A stretch of 64,000 nucleotides of DNA from Gordonia jacobaea (GTDB taxonomy: Bacteria; Actinomycetota; Actinomycetes; Mycobacteriales; Mycobacteriaceae): assembly GCF_001186365.1 (NCBI RefSeq), contig NZ_LDTZ01000015.1, positions 496,001-560,000 of the forward strand. Reading direction: 5' to 3'. Of this stretch, positions 9,212-18,584 are shown piece by piece. The position numbers and the translations under genes were made by a program. Positions within the stretch are counted from its first letter, which is position 1. Every line of letters begins with the position of its first letter. The notes beneath the pieces are model-generated. The model searched no databases. It was not told where the DNA came from and saw nothing but the letters and a program-made list of their open reading frames with translations.

Positions 9212-10119
9212 CACACCGTGACCGTCACCGCGACGGTGACCGGGGTCGTCGTCGATCCCGGCGCGAATGTGTGTGCGGCGCCCTCGATCTCGTCACGATC
9301 ACGATGAAAGGCCGTCGGCCCCATGGACACGAGGTCGGCGATGGTCGACGCCGTCACGTCGCGACGCTCGCGAACCACCGTCTGCTCGACGGTCTCGAAC
9401 CGCCGACCGACCGCGGCGGACACGGCGTCGGACTTGTCGGCAGACACCGACAGCATCGACATCGGCTCGATCAGTTCGGCGAGATGGTCCGGTTGCGGGG
9501 TGACGATGATCCACCGCCCACCGTCGCGCAGAATACGGGCGGTCTCGTCGACATTGCGCGGAGCGAACACCGACAGCACGACGTCGGCGCAGGCGTCGAC
9601 GAATGGGAGGTCGCGCCAGACGTCGGCGACGACTGCACCGGCTCCGGGAACTCTGCGCGTCAACGCGCGGGCACAGTATTTCGAGAGATCGACACCGACA
9701 CCGCGAGCGTGTTCGACGCTGCCGAGTGCGGCCGACAGATAGTGGCCCGGCCCGGCACCGAGATCGACGATCACCGGTGAACCCGTGTGGACCGACCGCG
9801 CCTGGGTGCTCCGAGCTGCAGCCGCCTCGGCAACCGCGTTCACGACAGGATCGAGGACACCTGCGTCGTGAACGCGCAAGCGTGCAGACACCATGTCGGC
9901 GGTGTCGGACTTGAGCGACCCCGATCGACCGTCGAGCAGGGACACGTACCGCTGCTTGGCGATGTCGAACGAGTGCCGGAGCGGGCAGAACAGGCGTCTG
10001 CCCGGTTCATCGAAGGTGAGGGACTCGCCGCAGACCGGACAACGGAGCAGGTCGACAAAGTCGGCGATATCGCCGTCGGGCCCCGTGCTCGATGGTTCGG
10101 CTCGCGACTCCTGAGTCAG
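9190..10119 (-). CDS. RlmA-like 23S rRNA (guanine-N1) methyltransferase
   Basis: About 309 residues. The N-terminal zinc module (CPVCGESL, then FCPLRHSFDIAKQRYVSLL) and the SAM-binding motif VIVDLGAGPGHYL are diagnostic of the RlmA/RrmA/TlrB family, which methylates G745/G748 of helix 35 in 23S rRNA. The conserved protein begins shortly after the DUF3117 stop, but no ATG, GTG or TTG is available there. A CTG at 10119 overlaps that stop as CTGA and is the best start. The only earlier in-frame standard start (10290) would overlap all of DUF3117 with basic, unconserved sequence. At this place M. tuberculosis has tagA (Rv1210) instead. Confidence 0.78.
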   Translation of the reverse strand: MTQESRAEPSSTGPDGDIADFVDLLRCPVCGESLTFDEPGRRLFCPLRHSFDIAKQRYVSLLDGRSGSLKSDTADMVSARLRVHDAGVLDPVVNAVAEAAAARSTQARSVHTGSPVIVDLGAGPGHYLSAALGSVEHARGVGVDLSKYCARALTRRVPGAGAVVADVWRDLPFVDACADVVLSVFAPRNVDETARILRDGGRWIIVTPQPDHLAELIEPMSMLSVSADKSDAVSAAVGRRFETVEQTVVRERRDVTASTIADLVSMGPTAFHRDRDEIEGAAHTFAPGSTTTPVTVAVTVTVCQASVDR

Positions 10120-10283
10120 CCGGTGACCCCGCGCAGTTCTTCGCCGAGCGCTGCGGCTTCGTCTGCGGTCAGTTCGACGACGAGACGGCCGCCACCCTCG
10201 ATAGGAATGCGGACAACGATCCCACGCCCCTCCTTGGCTGCTTCCAGGGGTCCATCCCCAGTACGTGGCTTCATCGCCGCCAT
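10116..10283 (-). CDS. DUF3117 family small protein (Rv1211 homologue)
   Basis: A 55-residue conserved actinobacterial protein of unknown function with the family sequence MAAMKPRTGDGPLE, GRGIVVRIPIEGGG and ELTADEAAALGEEL. The ATG at 10283 was chosen because GGGAG lies about ten bases upstream and homologues begin MAAMKPRTG; an earlier in-frame ATG would add 18 basic residues. It sits upstream of, and overlapping, the RlmA-like methyltransferase. Confidence 0.88.
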   Translation of the reverse strand: MAAMKPRTGDGPLEAAKEGRGIVVRIPIEGGGRLVVELTADEAAALGEELRGVTG

Positions 10284-10397
10284 TTCGCAAACTCCCTTCA
10301 GAGTTCTCTCGCCGTGGTGGATTCGACGACAGCGCACGGCTGCCGTGTTAATGATACGTGTTCACTGAATCGGCCCGACCGACGGACGCGAAAACCC

Positions 10398-10772
10398 CTA
10401 GTCGCGGTCGTTCTCCGACGGCGAGTCACCGGCGTGCGTGGAGTCGTACACCGACCTGCTCTCGGTCGACACCGGCTCCGCGCCGTCACGTGCCTGCAGG
10501 GTGAGCACCACCGCACGCAGCTCGTCGATCTCCGCGGCAAGCCGCTCGAGCGCCCAGTCGACCTCACGGGGCTTGTAGCCGCGCACGGTCTGGGCGAACA
10601 CAAGTGACCGCACATCGTCGCCCGCGATGCCCGCGGCGGGCAGGCGGGTCAGGGTTGTCTCGTCGTCGATCGGCGGCAGTTCTTCTCCACGACCGAACAC
10701 GAACCACACGACAGCGAACACGGCGGCCACGACCACCACCATGATCAGCAGGTAGAGCAACAGCGTCTGCAT
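10398..10772 (-). CDS. Membrane-anchored DivIVA-motif protein (Rv1209 family)
   Basis: A 124-residue protein. Residues 1-27 form one transmembrane helix (LLLYLLIMVVVVAAVFAVVWFV), followed by a linker and a short DivIVA-like motif, FAQTVRGYKPREVDWALERLAAEIDEL (written here in parts: RGYKPREVD then a coiled helix to about residue 95). It probably sits at the inner membrane and may bind division or polarity factors; the exact role is unknown. It lies directly downstream of gpgS in the folP2-gpgS operon, as Rv1209 does. Confidence 0.8.
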   Translation of the reverse strand: MQTLLLYLLIMVVVVAAVFAVVWFVFGRGEELPPIDDETTLTRLPAAGIAGDDVRSLVFAQTVRGYKPREVDWALERLAAEIDELRAVVLTLQARDGAEPVSTESRSVYDSTHAGDSPSENDRD

Positions 10773-10808
10773 GGAGAGAAGTCTATGACCGCCGTGGCGA
10801 CGCTCAGG

Positions 10809-11852
10809 TCAGCTGGCCATCTCCTCGGCCGTCGCGTCGTCGCCGCGAATGGTGTTCATCGGCGGACGGTCCTCGAGATAGAGGTCGGTGGTGTGCGGAG
10901 TGAAGGTGCCGTCGGGCTCCGCGGTGAACTGGGTGAGCCCTGCGCCCGAGTCCTCGATGCCACAGCGTCGCATCAAGGTGCCGACGATCTGCCTGCTCAT
11001 GACGCCCAACTCGATGATCGGGCGGTTGCGATGCGTGCGGACGCCCAGGTTCACCTGGCCGATGCCGGAGAGTCCGTAGAGGTCGTAGGTGTCGATCAGC
11101 AGCCCGATCTCCACTCCGTACCCCGGCGCGAATGGGACGGCCGAGAGCAGCTCCCTCGTACCCGCGTACTCGCCGCCCAGCGGCTGGAGCACTGCGGTCA
11201 ACTCAGGTTTCTGCGATGCGAGCAACGGCCGGGCCACCAGTTCGGTGACTCGCCCGCCACCATTGGCGTCCTGGGTGGCTCCGGTCCGCAGCGGACGTCG
11301 GTAGTAGCCCTTGACTAGGTGGATGTCCGGGTTGACGAGCAGCGGTCCGAGCATCTTGGGCACGAACATCGGATCGGGATCGATGAGGTCGGAGTCGACG
11401 AAGGCGATGAGATCGCCGGTGACCGCGGCGATGGACCGCCACAGCACCTCCCCCTTGCCCTTCACCGGCTCGAGTTCCGGGACGGCCTCCTCGCGGCTGA
11501 TGACCCGGGCGCCGGCGGCGATGGCCCGCTCCGCGGTGGCGTCGGTCGACCCGGAGTCGAGGACGACGAGTTCGTCGACCAGCGTGCCGAGGAGGGGCCG
11601 GATCGTCGCGATCACATCGGCGACGGTCTCCTCCTCGTTGAGCGCCGGCAGTACGACCGACACCGTGCGTCCCTGCTTGGCTGCCACGAGTTCTTCGATG
11701 GTCCAGTCCGGCTGTTCCCACGTGTGCGTACTCGACCATGATTGCTCCTCGCCGATCGCGTCGGCGGGGGTCGGCCACATGGCTGTGCGGTCGCGATTGT
11801 TTGAAGCGGTCGCCCTGTGGCGAGCTTGGGTTCGACGTACCTGTTCGGTCAT
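10809..11852 (-). CDS. gpgS: Glucosyl-3-phosphoglycerate synthase
   Basis: A 347-residue GT81 retaining glycosyltransferase that makes glucosyl-3-phosphoglycerate, the first step of methylglucose lipopolysaccharide synthesis. Motifs: VVLPALNEEETV (near residue 65), LDSGSTDATAERA, the metal-binding FVDSDLIDPDP, PLGGEYAGTRELL and YGVEIGLLIDTYDLYG. The ATG overlaps the folP2 stop as ATGA. The order folP2-gpgS-DivIVA protein matches Rv1207-Rv1209. Confidence 0.95.
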   Translation of the reverse strand: MTEQVRRTQARHRATASNNRDRTAMWPTPADAIGEEQSWSSTHTWEQPDWTIEELVAAKQGRTVSVVLPALNEEETVADVIATIRPLLGTLVDELVVLDSGSTDATAERAIAAGARVISREEAVPELEPVKGKGEVLWRSIAAVTGDLIAFVDSDLIDPDPMFVPKMLGPLLVNPDIHLVKGYYRRPLRTGATQDANGGGRVTELVARPLLASQKPELTAVLQPLGGEYAGTRELLSAVPFAPGYGVEIGLLIDTYDLYGLSGIGQVNLGVRTHRNRPIIELGVMSRQIVGTLMRRCGIEDSGAGLTQFTAEPDGTFTPHTTDLYLEDRPPMNTIRGDDATAEEMAS

Positions 11853-12724
11853 GCGAGTCCCCTGACTGTTCGGGCGGGTGGCCGTGTTCCCGCTATTGCA
11901 GCGACCATGTCGACGACTCGACGTGTGGCGGCGACCTCGTGGACGCGGAAGATTCGAGCTCCAGAAGCGGCGCTCAACGCTGTCGCGGCCAGTGTCCCCT
12001 CCACGCGCTCGTCGAGGTCCACACCCAAAGTCTCCCCCACGAAATCCTTGTTACTCAGTGCCATCAGCACTGGCCAGCCTGTATTAACAAGATCTTTTAC
12101 GTGGCGTAACAGGAGCAGCCCGTGGTGAGTGTTTTTGCCGAAGTCGTGTGTCGGGTCGATAACGATTGAGTCGCGAGCCACGCCCTGCGCTTCGGCCGCT
12201 TCGGCCGCCCGGGTCACCTGGGCGATCACCTCTGCCACCACATCGGTCGGTTTCTCGCCGTAGGCGACGCGGTGCGGACGTGTCCGGACCTCCATGCCGC
12301 CGGTGTGGGAACACACGATTCCGGCACGCCGCGCCGCGGCGACCTTGACCAGATCGGGATCGGCACCCGCCCACGTGTCGTTGATGAGGTCGGCTCCGAC
12401 AGCGCACGCGCGATCGGCGACTTCGGCGCGCCAGGTGTCGACACTGATCAGCAGATCCGGGTAGCGCTCACGAATCCACTCGACCATCGGCACGACCCGC
12501 TCGGTCTCGGTCGCGGCGTCGACTTCTTCGCCCGGCCCGGCCTTCACACCACCGATGTCGACGATGTCGGCGCCCTCGGAGACGACCTGCCGGATACGGG
12601 CCTTCGCCGCGTCGTCGGAGAACGACGATCCACGGTCGTAGAACGAATCGGGCGTGCGATTGACGATGGCCATCACCAGGGCCCGATCGGCGGGCACGGG
12701 CCTACCGCACAGGGTCGCATTCAT
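11849..12724 (-). CDS. folP2: Dihydropteroate synthase homologue FolP2
   Basis: A 291-residue TIM-barrel protein of the pterin-binding family (VNRTPDSFYDRG near residue 22, LISVDTWRAEVA near 95, LINDTWAGADP near 112). The usual DPGIGFGK motif of true dihydropteroate synthases reads DPTHDFGKN, as in the second mycobacterial paralogue, FolP2, for which dihydropteroate synthase activity was not found. It may therefore act in another pathway, possibly with gpgS, to which it is coupled by an ATGA overlap. Confidence 0.9.
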   Translation of the reverse strand: MNATLCGRPVPADRALVMAIVNRTPDSFYDRGSSFSDDAAKARIRQVVSEGADIVDIGGVKAGPGEEVDAATETERVVPMVEWIRERYPDLLISVDTWRAEVADRACAVGADLINDTWAGADPDLVKVAAARRAGIVCSHTGGMEVRTRPHRVAYGEKPTDVVAEVIAQVTRAAEAAEAQGVARDSIVIDPTHDFGKNTHHGLLLLRHVKDLVNTGWPVLMALSNKDFVGETLGVDLDERVEGTLAATALSAASGARIFRVHEVAATRRVVDMVAAIAGTRPPARTVRGLA

Positions 12725-12797
12725 GGGAGCCAGCGTAGCGATCGCCGCGCGTCACAGATCGACGGCGACCGCCGGCACTAGCGCGTTGTGCGCCTGT

Positions 12798-14573
12798 TCA
12801 GTTCTTGGGCACCGTGGCGTTCGCCACCTCGTCGGCGTAACCGTCGTAGTACTTGACGTAACCCTCCGAGCGACCCTTGAGCACGTAGAGCGGATCGTCG
12901 CCGGTGTCGGAGTAGCTCTCGTCGCGAAGTTCGACCTTGCGGTTCTTGAACGTCGACGTGGCCTCGAGCTGGTCGACGACGCGGACGAAGAGCGGAATCG
13001 CGTACGGGGGCAGGGCGTCGTAGAGGTGCGCCGCGAGCTCCTTGCCGTCGAGCTCACCTCCGTCGCGCAGGGTGATCGCCCCCATGCCCGCCTTGCCGTC
13101 GGTTCCGGGGACCTCGGCACCGAACACGACGGACTGGCCGACCTGGGAGAACCCGTCGAGTCCCGCCTCGACCTGGGTTGTCGCCACGTTCTCACCCTTC
13201 CAGCGGAACGTGTCGCCGAGGCGATCGACGAAAGCGATGTGGGAGAAGCCCTGATCGCGGACGAGATCGCCCGAGTTGAACCACTCGTCGCCGTCCTTGA
13301 ACGCGTCGCGGATGATCTTCTTCTCGGTCTCCGCCGGGTCGGTGTATCCGTCGATCGGGACGCGGTCGTTGATGCCGGAGATCAGCAGTCCGATTCCGCC
13401 ACGCTTGACCTTGGTCAGTCGGCCGTCGGCATTGCGCTGAGGCTTGCCCTCGTCGTCGTACTCGACGATCGCGTACGGCAGTGGGCAGAACCCGGCGGTG
13501 CGCTCGACGCTGAAGGCGTTGACGAAGACCAGGTTCAGTTCACTCGCGCCGTAGAACTCGACGATGCGCTCGATGCCGAAGCGTCGCTGGAACTCGTCCC
13601 AGATATCGGGGCGCATGCCGTTGCCGACGATGAGCCGGACGTCGTGGGAGCGATCGGTTGGCTTCTCGGGCTGGGCGAGGAGGTATCGGCAGAGCTCACC
13701 GATGTAGCAGAACGCCGTCGCGCGATTGCGGATCACGTCGTCCCAGAATTTCGACGCCGAGAAGTGCTTGCCGATCGCGATACACGCACCGGCCGCGAGG
13801 ACAGAAGAGAGCGAAACGCTGAGCGCGTTGTTGTGGTACAGCGGCAGCGGCACGTACATGGTGTCGCTGTGCTTGAGCCGAACGGCAAGCCCGCCGATTC
13901 CGGAAAGGCTTGCAAGCCAACGGTTGTGGCTCATCACGCTCGCCTTGGGCATGCCTGTGGTACCCGACGTGAAGATGTAGAACGCCTCGGTGGATGCGGG
14001 CAGGTCCGCGGTGATCGAGGGGTTGGTTTCCGGTTTCTGGTCGGCTTCCTTCTCGAACTGCTCGAAGTCGTAGACATGCGACGGCAGCACGTCGGCACTG
14101 ATGGACTCGAGCGCCTCGCTGCAGTCCGGGTCGAAGACCAGGACGCGCGCGCCGAGAAGCTCCACGCTGTGTTCGAGAACGTCGCCGCGCTGGTTGTAGT
14201 TCAACATTCCGGCGATTGCGCCGAGCTTGACCGTCGCAAGCATGAGCATCAGGTCGGTCGGGCAGTTCTTCGACAGGATCGCGACGACGTCGCCTTTGGT
14301 CACGCCGTCCTCTTGAAGCACCCCTGCGTACCGGTTCACGTGACGATTCGCTTCGCCGTAGGTGATGGTCTTGCCCTCGAAGCGGATGAACGGGCGCTCC
14401 GGATGGTCTGCAGCACGCTTGGCGAAGATCGACCCGATCGTGCGCTTGGCGTCGGGCGGGCGCCTGATGAGGCCCGGCGCGGCCTTGATCATGCCGACGG
14501 CGTCGGGAGCCATCTTGGCGACACCCTTCAGCAAGTCTGAGATTCCGACGACCTTGGTGGCGTCACCTGACAT
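12798..14573 (-). CDS. fadD6: Long-chain acyl-CoA synthetase (FadD6 / FATP type)
   Basis: A 591-residue adenylate-forming enzyme that activates long or very long fatty acids as CoA thioesters. The AMP-binding loop FYIFTSGTTGMPKASVMSH (near residue 213), EFYGASELN, and the C-terminal hinge SGDLVRDQGFSHIAFVDRLGDTFRWKGENVAT (read in parts: GDLVRD, FVDRLGDTFRWKGEN) are present. GGAGGG lies about ten bases before the ATG at 14573. The position between LOG and folP2 genes matches Rv1206. Confidence 0.93.
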   Translation of the reverse strand: MSGDATKVVGISDLLKGVAKMAPDAVGMIKAAPGLIRRPPDAKRTIGSIFAKRAADHPERPFIRFEGKTITYGEANRHVNRYAGVLQEDGVTKGDVVAILSKNCPTDLMLMLATVKLGAIAGMLNYNQRGDVLEHSVELLGARVLVFDPDCSEALESISADVLPSHVYDFEQFEKEADQKPETNPSITADLPASTEAFYIFTSGTTGMPKASVMSHNRWLASLSGIGGLAVRLKHSDTMYVPLPLYHNNALSVSLSSVLAAGACIAIGKHFSASKFWDDVIRNRATAFCYIGELCRYLLAQPEKPTDRSHDVRLIVGNGMRPDIWDEFQRRFGIERIVEFYGASELNLVFVNAFSVERTAGFCPLPYAIVEYDDEGKPQRNADGRLTKVKRGGIGLLISGINDRVPIDGYTDPAETEKKIIRDAFKDGDEWFNSGDLVRDQGFSHIAFVDRLGDTFRWKGENVATTQVEAGLDGFSQVGQSVVFGAEVPGTDGKAGMGAITLRDGGELDGKELAAHLYDALPPYAIPLFVRVVDQLEATSTFKNRKVELRDESYSDTGDDPLYVLKGRSEGYVKYYDGYADEVANATVPKN

Positions 14574-14630
14574 CTATTTCCACCCTCCGCTACGTGTGCC
14601 AACACGCGTCAAAACGTGTTCTTCGACACC

Positions 14631-15167
14631 TTACCGCTCAGTAGCAAACGCGATGGCGGCCGGCACCGTGTCCGCCACTTTCAGCCTCGCCAGTGACCGC
14701 TCTGACACAAACCCCTCGCCCTGCAACCGGCGCAGCCAGTCGAACAGCGGCGCATAAAAATCGAAGGGATCGCAGATGATGACCGGTTTGGCATGCATCC
14801 CGAGGTAGCCGCCCGTCCAGGTTTCGAAGAACTCCTCCAGGGTGCCGACGCCTCCCGGCAACGTGATGAATGCGTCTGCACGGTCGTCCATCAGTTGCTT
14901 GCGCTGTCGCATCGTCTCGGTGACGACCAGTTCGTCGGCGTCGAGGTCGGCGACCTCGCGCTCCATCAGCGCCCGCGGGATGATGCCGATCGTCGATCCG
15001 CCTGCCGCGCGTGTCGCCGACGCGACCGCGCCCATCATCGACACGTTGCCGCCACCCGAGACCAGGGTGTGTCCCGCGGCGCCGATGGCGGTCCCGAGGT
15101 CTGCGGCGAGGTCGAGGTAGCGCTCGTCGACCGGACCCGACGCGCAGTACACGCAGATCGCGGTCAT
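14631..15167 (-). CDS. LOG-family nucleoside-5'-monophosphate phosphoribohydrolase (Rv1205 type)
   Basis: A 178-residue LOG (lonely guy) protein that cleaves cytokinin riboside or related nucleotide monophosphates to free base and ribose-5-phosphate. The signature LPGGVGTLEEFFE is at about residues 96-108, and TMRQRKQLM is just before. The other Rossmann motif reads SGGGNVSMMG. The ATG at 15167 is chosen because it overlaps the stop of the preceding LOG gene as ATGA and matches the family start (MTAICVYCASG); a longer frame would lie inside that gene. Confidence 0.9.
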   Translation of the reverse strand: MTAICVYCASGPVDERYLDLAADLGTAIGAAGHTLVSGGGNVSMMGAVASATRAAGGSTIGIIPRALMEREVADLDADELVVTETMRQRKQLMDDRADAFITLPGGVGTLEEFFETWTGGYLGMHAKPVIICDPFDFYAPLFDWLRRLQGEGFVSERSLARLKVADTVPAAIAFATER

Positions 15168-16030
15168 CGGGTGGGAGTCGCGTCGACGATGATCTTCACC
15201 GCTTCCTCGGGTGTGTCGACGACGTGGAACAGGTCGAGGTCGTCGGAGGAGATCATCCCGCCCGCAAGGAGACGGTCGCGCATCCAATCGACGAGCCCCG
15301 CCCAGTGCTCACGTCCGAGCAACACGATCGGGAAGCGCACCACCTTCTTGGTCTGCACCAGGGTGAGCGCCTCGAAGAGTTCGTCGAGGGTACCGAATCC
15401 GCCGGGCAGGCACACAAACGCCTGGGCGTACTTGACGAACATCGTCTTGCGCACGAAGAAGTACCGGAAGTTCATCCCGAGATCGACCCACGGGTTGAGA
15501 TGCTGCTCGAACGGCAGCTCGATGTTCAGGCCGATGGAGCGCGAATCAGTATGTGCGGCACCGCGGTTGGCGGCCTCCATGACACCCGGGCCACCTCCGG
15601 TGATGACCGCGTAACCCGCCTCACCGAGCGCCTTGCCCAGCCGGACACCGAGGTCGTACTCCGGCGTTCCCTCGGGGGTCCGAGCCGACCCGAACACCGT
15701 CACCGCCTCGGCGACGTCGTTCATCGCGTCGAAGCCCGCGACGAACTCGGATTGGATGCGCAGCACCCGCCACGAGTCACGCATGGTGCGTTCTGCTCGA
15801 AGCGTCTGGTCGCGGGGGTTCACCCACTGCAGCAGCCGCCGATCGGTGGTCTCCGGTCGCTGCAGATCTCGTCGGATGCGCATCGGCCCGACGTAGCAGG
15901 CACCCTCCTCGTCGATCACCACCTCGCCGCCCGGCATGTCGCCGCTCGCGTCGGAGTCGGTGGCGCCTTGCGGCGTGCTCGGCACAGCGTCGGACGAGGC
16001 ATCTTCAGGTACGGATGACATGCAGGTCAC
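15164..16030 (-). CDS. LOG-family (TIGR00730-type) Rossmann protein
   Basis: A 288-residue LOG-like protein with an N-terminal extension of about 100 residues. Motifs: VTVFGSARTPEGTPEY, ITGGGPGVMEAANRG and CLPGGFGTLDELFEAL with EALTLVQTKKV after it, typical of the longer LOG subfamily of decarboxylase-misnamed nucleotide hydrolases. It is coupled to the shorter LOG gene (ATGA). The start is a GTG at 16030; an ATG three codons in (16021) is an alternative. The exact substrate cannot be told from sequence. Confidence 0.87.
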   Translation of the reverse strand: MTCMSSVPEDASSDAVPSTPQGATDSDASGDMPGGEVVIDEEGACYVGPMRIRRDLQRPETTDRRLLQWVNPRDQTLRAERTMRDSWRVLRIQSEFVAGFDAMNDVAEAVTVFGSARTPEGTPEYDLGVRLGKALGEAGYAVITGGGPGVMEAANRGAAHTDSRSIGLNIELPFEQHLNPWVDLGMNFRYFFVRKTMFVKYAQAFVCLPGGFGTLDELFEALTLVQTKKVVRFPIVLLGREHWAGLVDWMRDRLLAGGMISSDDLDLFHVVDTPEEAVKIIVDATPTR

Positions 16031-16289
16031 GCTAGCAAGCCTTCAGGTGTCACCGATGCTCACTCGCGCATGCGCACTACCGCCGCGAGCGTCGATGAGT
16101 GCGGATCGACGTCGTCGAGGTTCGGAGGCCGGCAGCCCTGGGGACCGCACCTCGTCTGTGACGATCTACCTTCTGCACTGCCGAAGGTGCCGAGCGACAG
16201 ATGAGGTGCGGATCATCGATGGTCGCGTCGACCGCGACGCCGATGCACTACCTGATGCTCACGGGAGTGCGCACACCGACAGAGCACAG

Positions 16290-17405
16290 TCAGGACAGAT
16301 ACGCCCTGAGGAGATCGGTGACCTCGGCGATCTGGGCCACGGGCACGCGCTCGTCGACGCGGTGCGCGAGGTTGGGATCACCCGGGCCGAGGTTGACGGC
16401 CGGGATTCCGAGTGCCGAGAAGCGCGACACGTCGGTCCAGCCGTACTTCGCACGGAACCGCCCATGAGCGGCGTCGACCAGCGCGGCTGCGGCGGGATGG
16501 CTGAGTCCTGGCAGCGCGCCGGGCGCGGCATCGGTCAGTTCGAGTGTGATCATCTCGGTGTCGAGATCTTCGGCGAACACATCGCGGACGTGGTCGAGTG
16601 CGTCGTCGACGCTGCGGTCGGGTGCGAATCGGAAGTTGATGGTCACCGAGGCGCTGTCGGGGATCACGTTGCCCGCCACGCCCCCGTCGATACCGACGGC
16701 CGAGAGGCCCTCGCGATACTCGCAGCCGTCGATGTTGACGTAGCGCGGCTGATAGTTCGCGAGCGTGGTGAGCACTCCGGCCAGTTTGTGAATTGCGTTG
16801 TCGCCCATCCACGATCGCGCAGAGTGGGCACGGGTTCCCGACGCGGTGAGCCGCACACGCAGGGTGCCCTGGCATCCGGCTTCGATCTGCCCGGCAGTGG
16901 GTTCACCGAGGATCGCTACGTCGCCCGAAAGCCATTCGGGCAGTTCGCGTTCGAGAAATCCGAGCCCGTTGTACTCGGCTGCGATCTCTTCGCAGTCGTA
17001 GAAGATGAGCGTGAGATCGTGCGACGGATCGTCGAGGGTTGCGGCGAGGTGGAGGAAGACGGCGTCGCCCGATTTCATGTCGACGGTTCCGCAGCCGTGC
17101 AGTACGTCGCCCTCGGCATCGTCGACGGTGCGTCGACTGGGCAGGTTGCCCGCGACGGGCACGGTGTCGAGGTGGCCCGCGAGGATGACCCGGCTCGGCT
17201 TACCGCGATTCGTGCGCGCGAGAACGCGATTGCCGTGTCGGAGCACCTCGAACCCGACCGTCTGCTCGCGGAGCGCCTTCTCGACGGCGTCGGCGATGGC
17301 CGATTCGTTGTGCGACTCGCTCTCGATGTCGACGAGTGCGGCGGTCAACTCGACGGGATCGGCATGCAGGTCGAGGTCGGCGACGGCGTTCTCGGTGGTG
17401 CTCAC
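16290..17405 (-). CDS. dapE: Succinyl-diaminopimelate desuccinylase
   Basis: A 371-residue M20-family zinc hydrolase of the actinobacterial DapE type; it releases LL-diaminopimelate for lysine and peptidoglycan. Metal-site motifs are AGHLDTVPV (near residue 78), [16 protein letters not shown] (near 110) and [14 protein letters not shown] (near 140, catalytic and metal glutamates). It starts at GTG 17405 with GGAG just upstream. Two other lysine-branch genes, dapD and dapC, lie further along the window. A 259-base gap without a gene separates it from the LOG pair. Confidence 0.93.
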   Translation of the reverse strand: MSTTENAVADLDLHADPVELTAALVDIESESHNESAIADAVEKALREQTVGFEVLRHGNRVLARTNRGKPSRVILAGHLDTVPVAGNLPSRRTVDDAEGDVLHGCGTVDMKSGDAVFLHLAATLDDPSHDLTLIFYDCEEIAAEYNGLGFLERELPEWLSGDVAILGEPTAGQIEAGCQGTLRVRLTASGTRAHSARSWMGDNAIHKLAGVLTTLANYQPRYVNIDGCEYREGLSAVGIDGGVAGNVIPDSASVTINFRFAPDRSVDDALDHVRDVFAEDLDTEMITLELTDAAPGALPGLSHPAAAALVDAAHGRFRAKYGWTDVSRFSALGIPAVNLGPGDPNLAHRVDERVPVAQIAEVTDLLRAYLS

Positions 17406-17506
17406 CTCTCCAACTTATCGCGCGTGCGGCCGCCACCCGACTTTCGCATTCCGGCTCACAACCCGTTCGGTAGCAGGCACCGAGCGCCGGTGGCATGGTG
17501 GACCGC

Positions 17507-18523
17507 ATGTTGGGAACCGTCATCCACGCGCCGTTCGACGTGCGCTTCGAGGAGCTCGACCGGCCCGCGATCGTCGAGCCGACCGACGCGATCATCCGGC
17601 TGTCGGCGACCTGCGTGTGCGGGTCGGATCTGTGGACCTATCGCGGCATCAACGAGATCACGCATCCGATCCCGATGGGACACGAGTACGTCGGCGTCGT
17701 GGAGGAGGTCGGGTCCGCGGTGACCAACGTGAGGCCGGGGCAGTTCGTGATCGGCTCGTTCTTCGCTTCCGACAACACCTGCGACATCTGCCGTGCCGGA
17801 TACCAGACCGGCTGCGTGCATCGCGCACCGGTGCGTGGCGCGCAAGCCGAGTACCTCCGCGTCCCGCTCGCCGACGGCACACTGGTCGCAACGCCCGAGG
17901 TTCCCGACGACGAGATCGTGCCCGACCTCCTCGCGGCGTCGGACGTCCTCGGGACCGGCTGGTTCGGTGCCACCGCAGCTCAGGTCGGGCCGGGCAAGAC
18001 CGTCGTCGTGGTCGGCGACGGCGCCGTCGGACTGTTGGCCGTGCTCGCTTCGGCGCAACTCGGCGCCGAGCGGATCATCGCGATGAGCAGGCATGAGCAG
18101 CGCCAGAAGCTCGCTCTGGAGTTCGGGGCCACCGATATCGTGGCCGAACGCGGCGACGAGGGCGTCGCGGCGGTGAAGGAACTGACGAACGGACTCGGCG
18201 CGCACTCGGTGATCGAGGCAGTCGGCACGCAGCAGTCGATGACGCAGGCCATCGATTCAACGCGCCCGGGCGGGCACGTCGGCTTCGTCGGGGTGGCGCA
18301 CGGGGTGGAGATTCCCGGCGACCAGCTCTTCTACAAACTCGTCCACCTCCACGGCGGCCCAGCGCCGGTCCGTCAGTTCCTGCCGGATCTCATCACGCGC
18401 ATCATGAATCGAGACATCAACCCGGGCAAGGTCTTTGACCTCACGCTGCCACTGAGCGGCGTGGCCGAGGGCTACGCCGCGATGGACGAGCGACGGGCGA
18501 TCAAGGCCCTGCTGCAACCCTGA
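17507..18523 (+). CDS. Zinc-dependent medium-chain alcohol dehydrogenase
   Basis: A 338-residue MDR dehydrogenase. Catalytic zinc ligands are in CVCGSDLW and GHEYVG (GHE motif), the structural zinc lobe has the three-cysteine form NTCDICRAGYQTGC, and the NAD(P) loop is VVVVGDGAVGLLAVLAS. The substrate is unknown; relatives are threonine-dehydrogenase-like or general alcohol dehydrogenases. The ATG at 17507 matches the family start (MLGTVIHAPFDVR); an ATG at 17495 would add four residues. It is divergent from dapE. Confidence 0.88.
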   Translation: MLGTVIHAPFDVRFEELDRPAIVEPTDAIIRLSATCVCGSDLWTYRGINEITHPIPMGHEYVGVVEEVGSAVTNVRPGQFVIGSFFASDNTCDICRAGYQTGCVHRAPVRGAQAEYLRVPLADGTLVATPEVPDDEIVPDLLAASDVLGTGWFGATAAQVGPGKTVVVVGDGAVGLLAVLASAQLGAERIIAMSRHEQRQKLALEFGATDIVAERGDEGVAAVKELTNGLGAHSVIEAVGTQQSMTQAIDSTRPGGHVGFVGVAHGVEIPGDQLFYKLVHLHGGPAPVRQFLPDLITRIMNRDINPGKVFDLTLPLSGVAEGYAAMDERRAIKALLQP

Positions 18524-18584
18524 GGCCCACACTCTGTCCGAAAGGTTCATGTGTGGCCGGCGGCTGTCGCATAGTGTCGCGGCC

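Noticed and set aside
12654..14540. Very long plus-strand open frame opposite fadD6
   Set aside because: Codon-periodic shadow of a high-GC gene; the protein is unlike any family and the minus strand has the full set of acyl-CoA synthetase motifs. The same holds for long frames opposite typA (32530-34071), the permease (38388-39881) and dapE (15936-17723).
12798..14573. fadD6-LOG region as horizontally acquired
   Set aside because: Base composition and gene order agree with the mycobacterial block; no mobile element or composition break is visible.
17600..17840. Missing structural-zinc cysteine in the alcohol dehydrogenase
   Set aside because: The lobe has three cysteines (CDICRAGYQTGC), but this seems usual in this MDR subgroup, so it is not evidence of decay.
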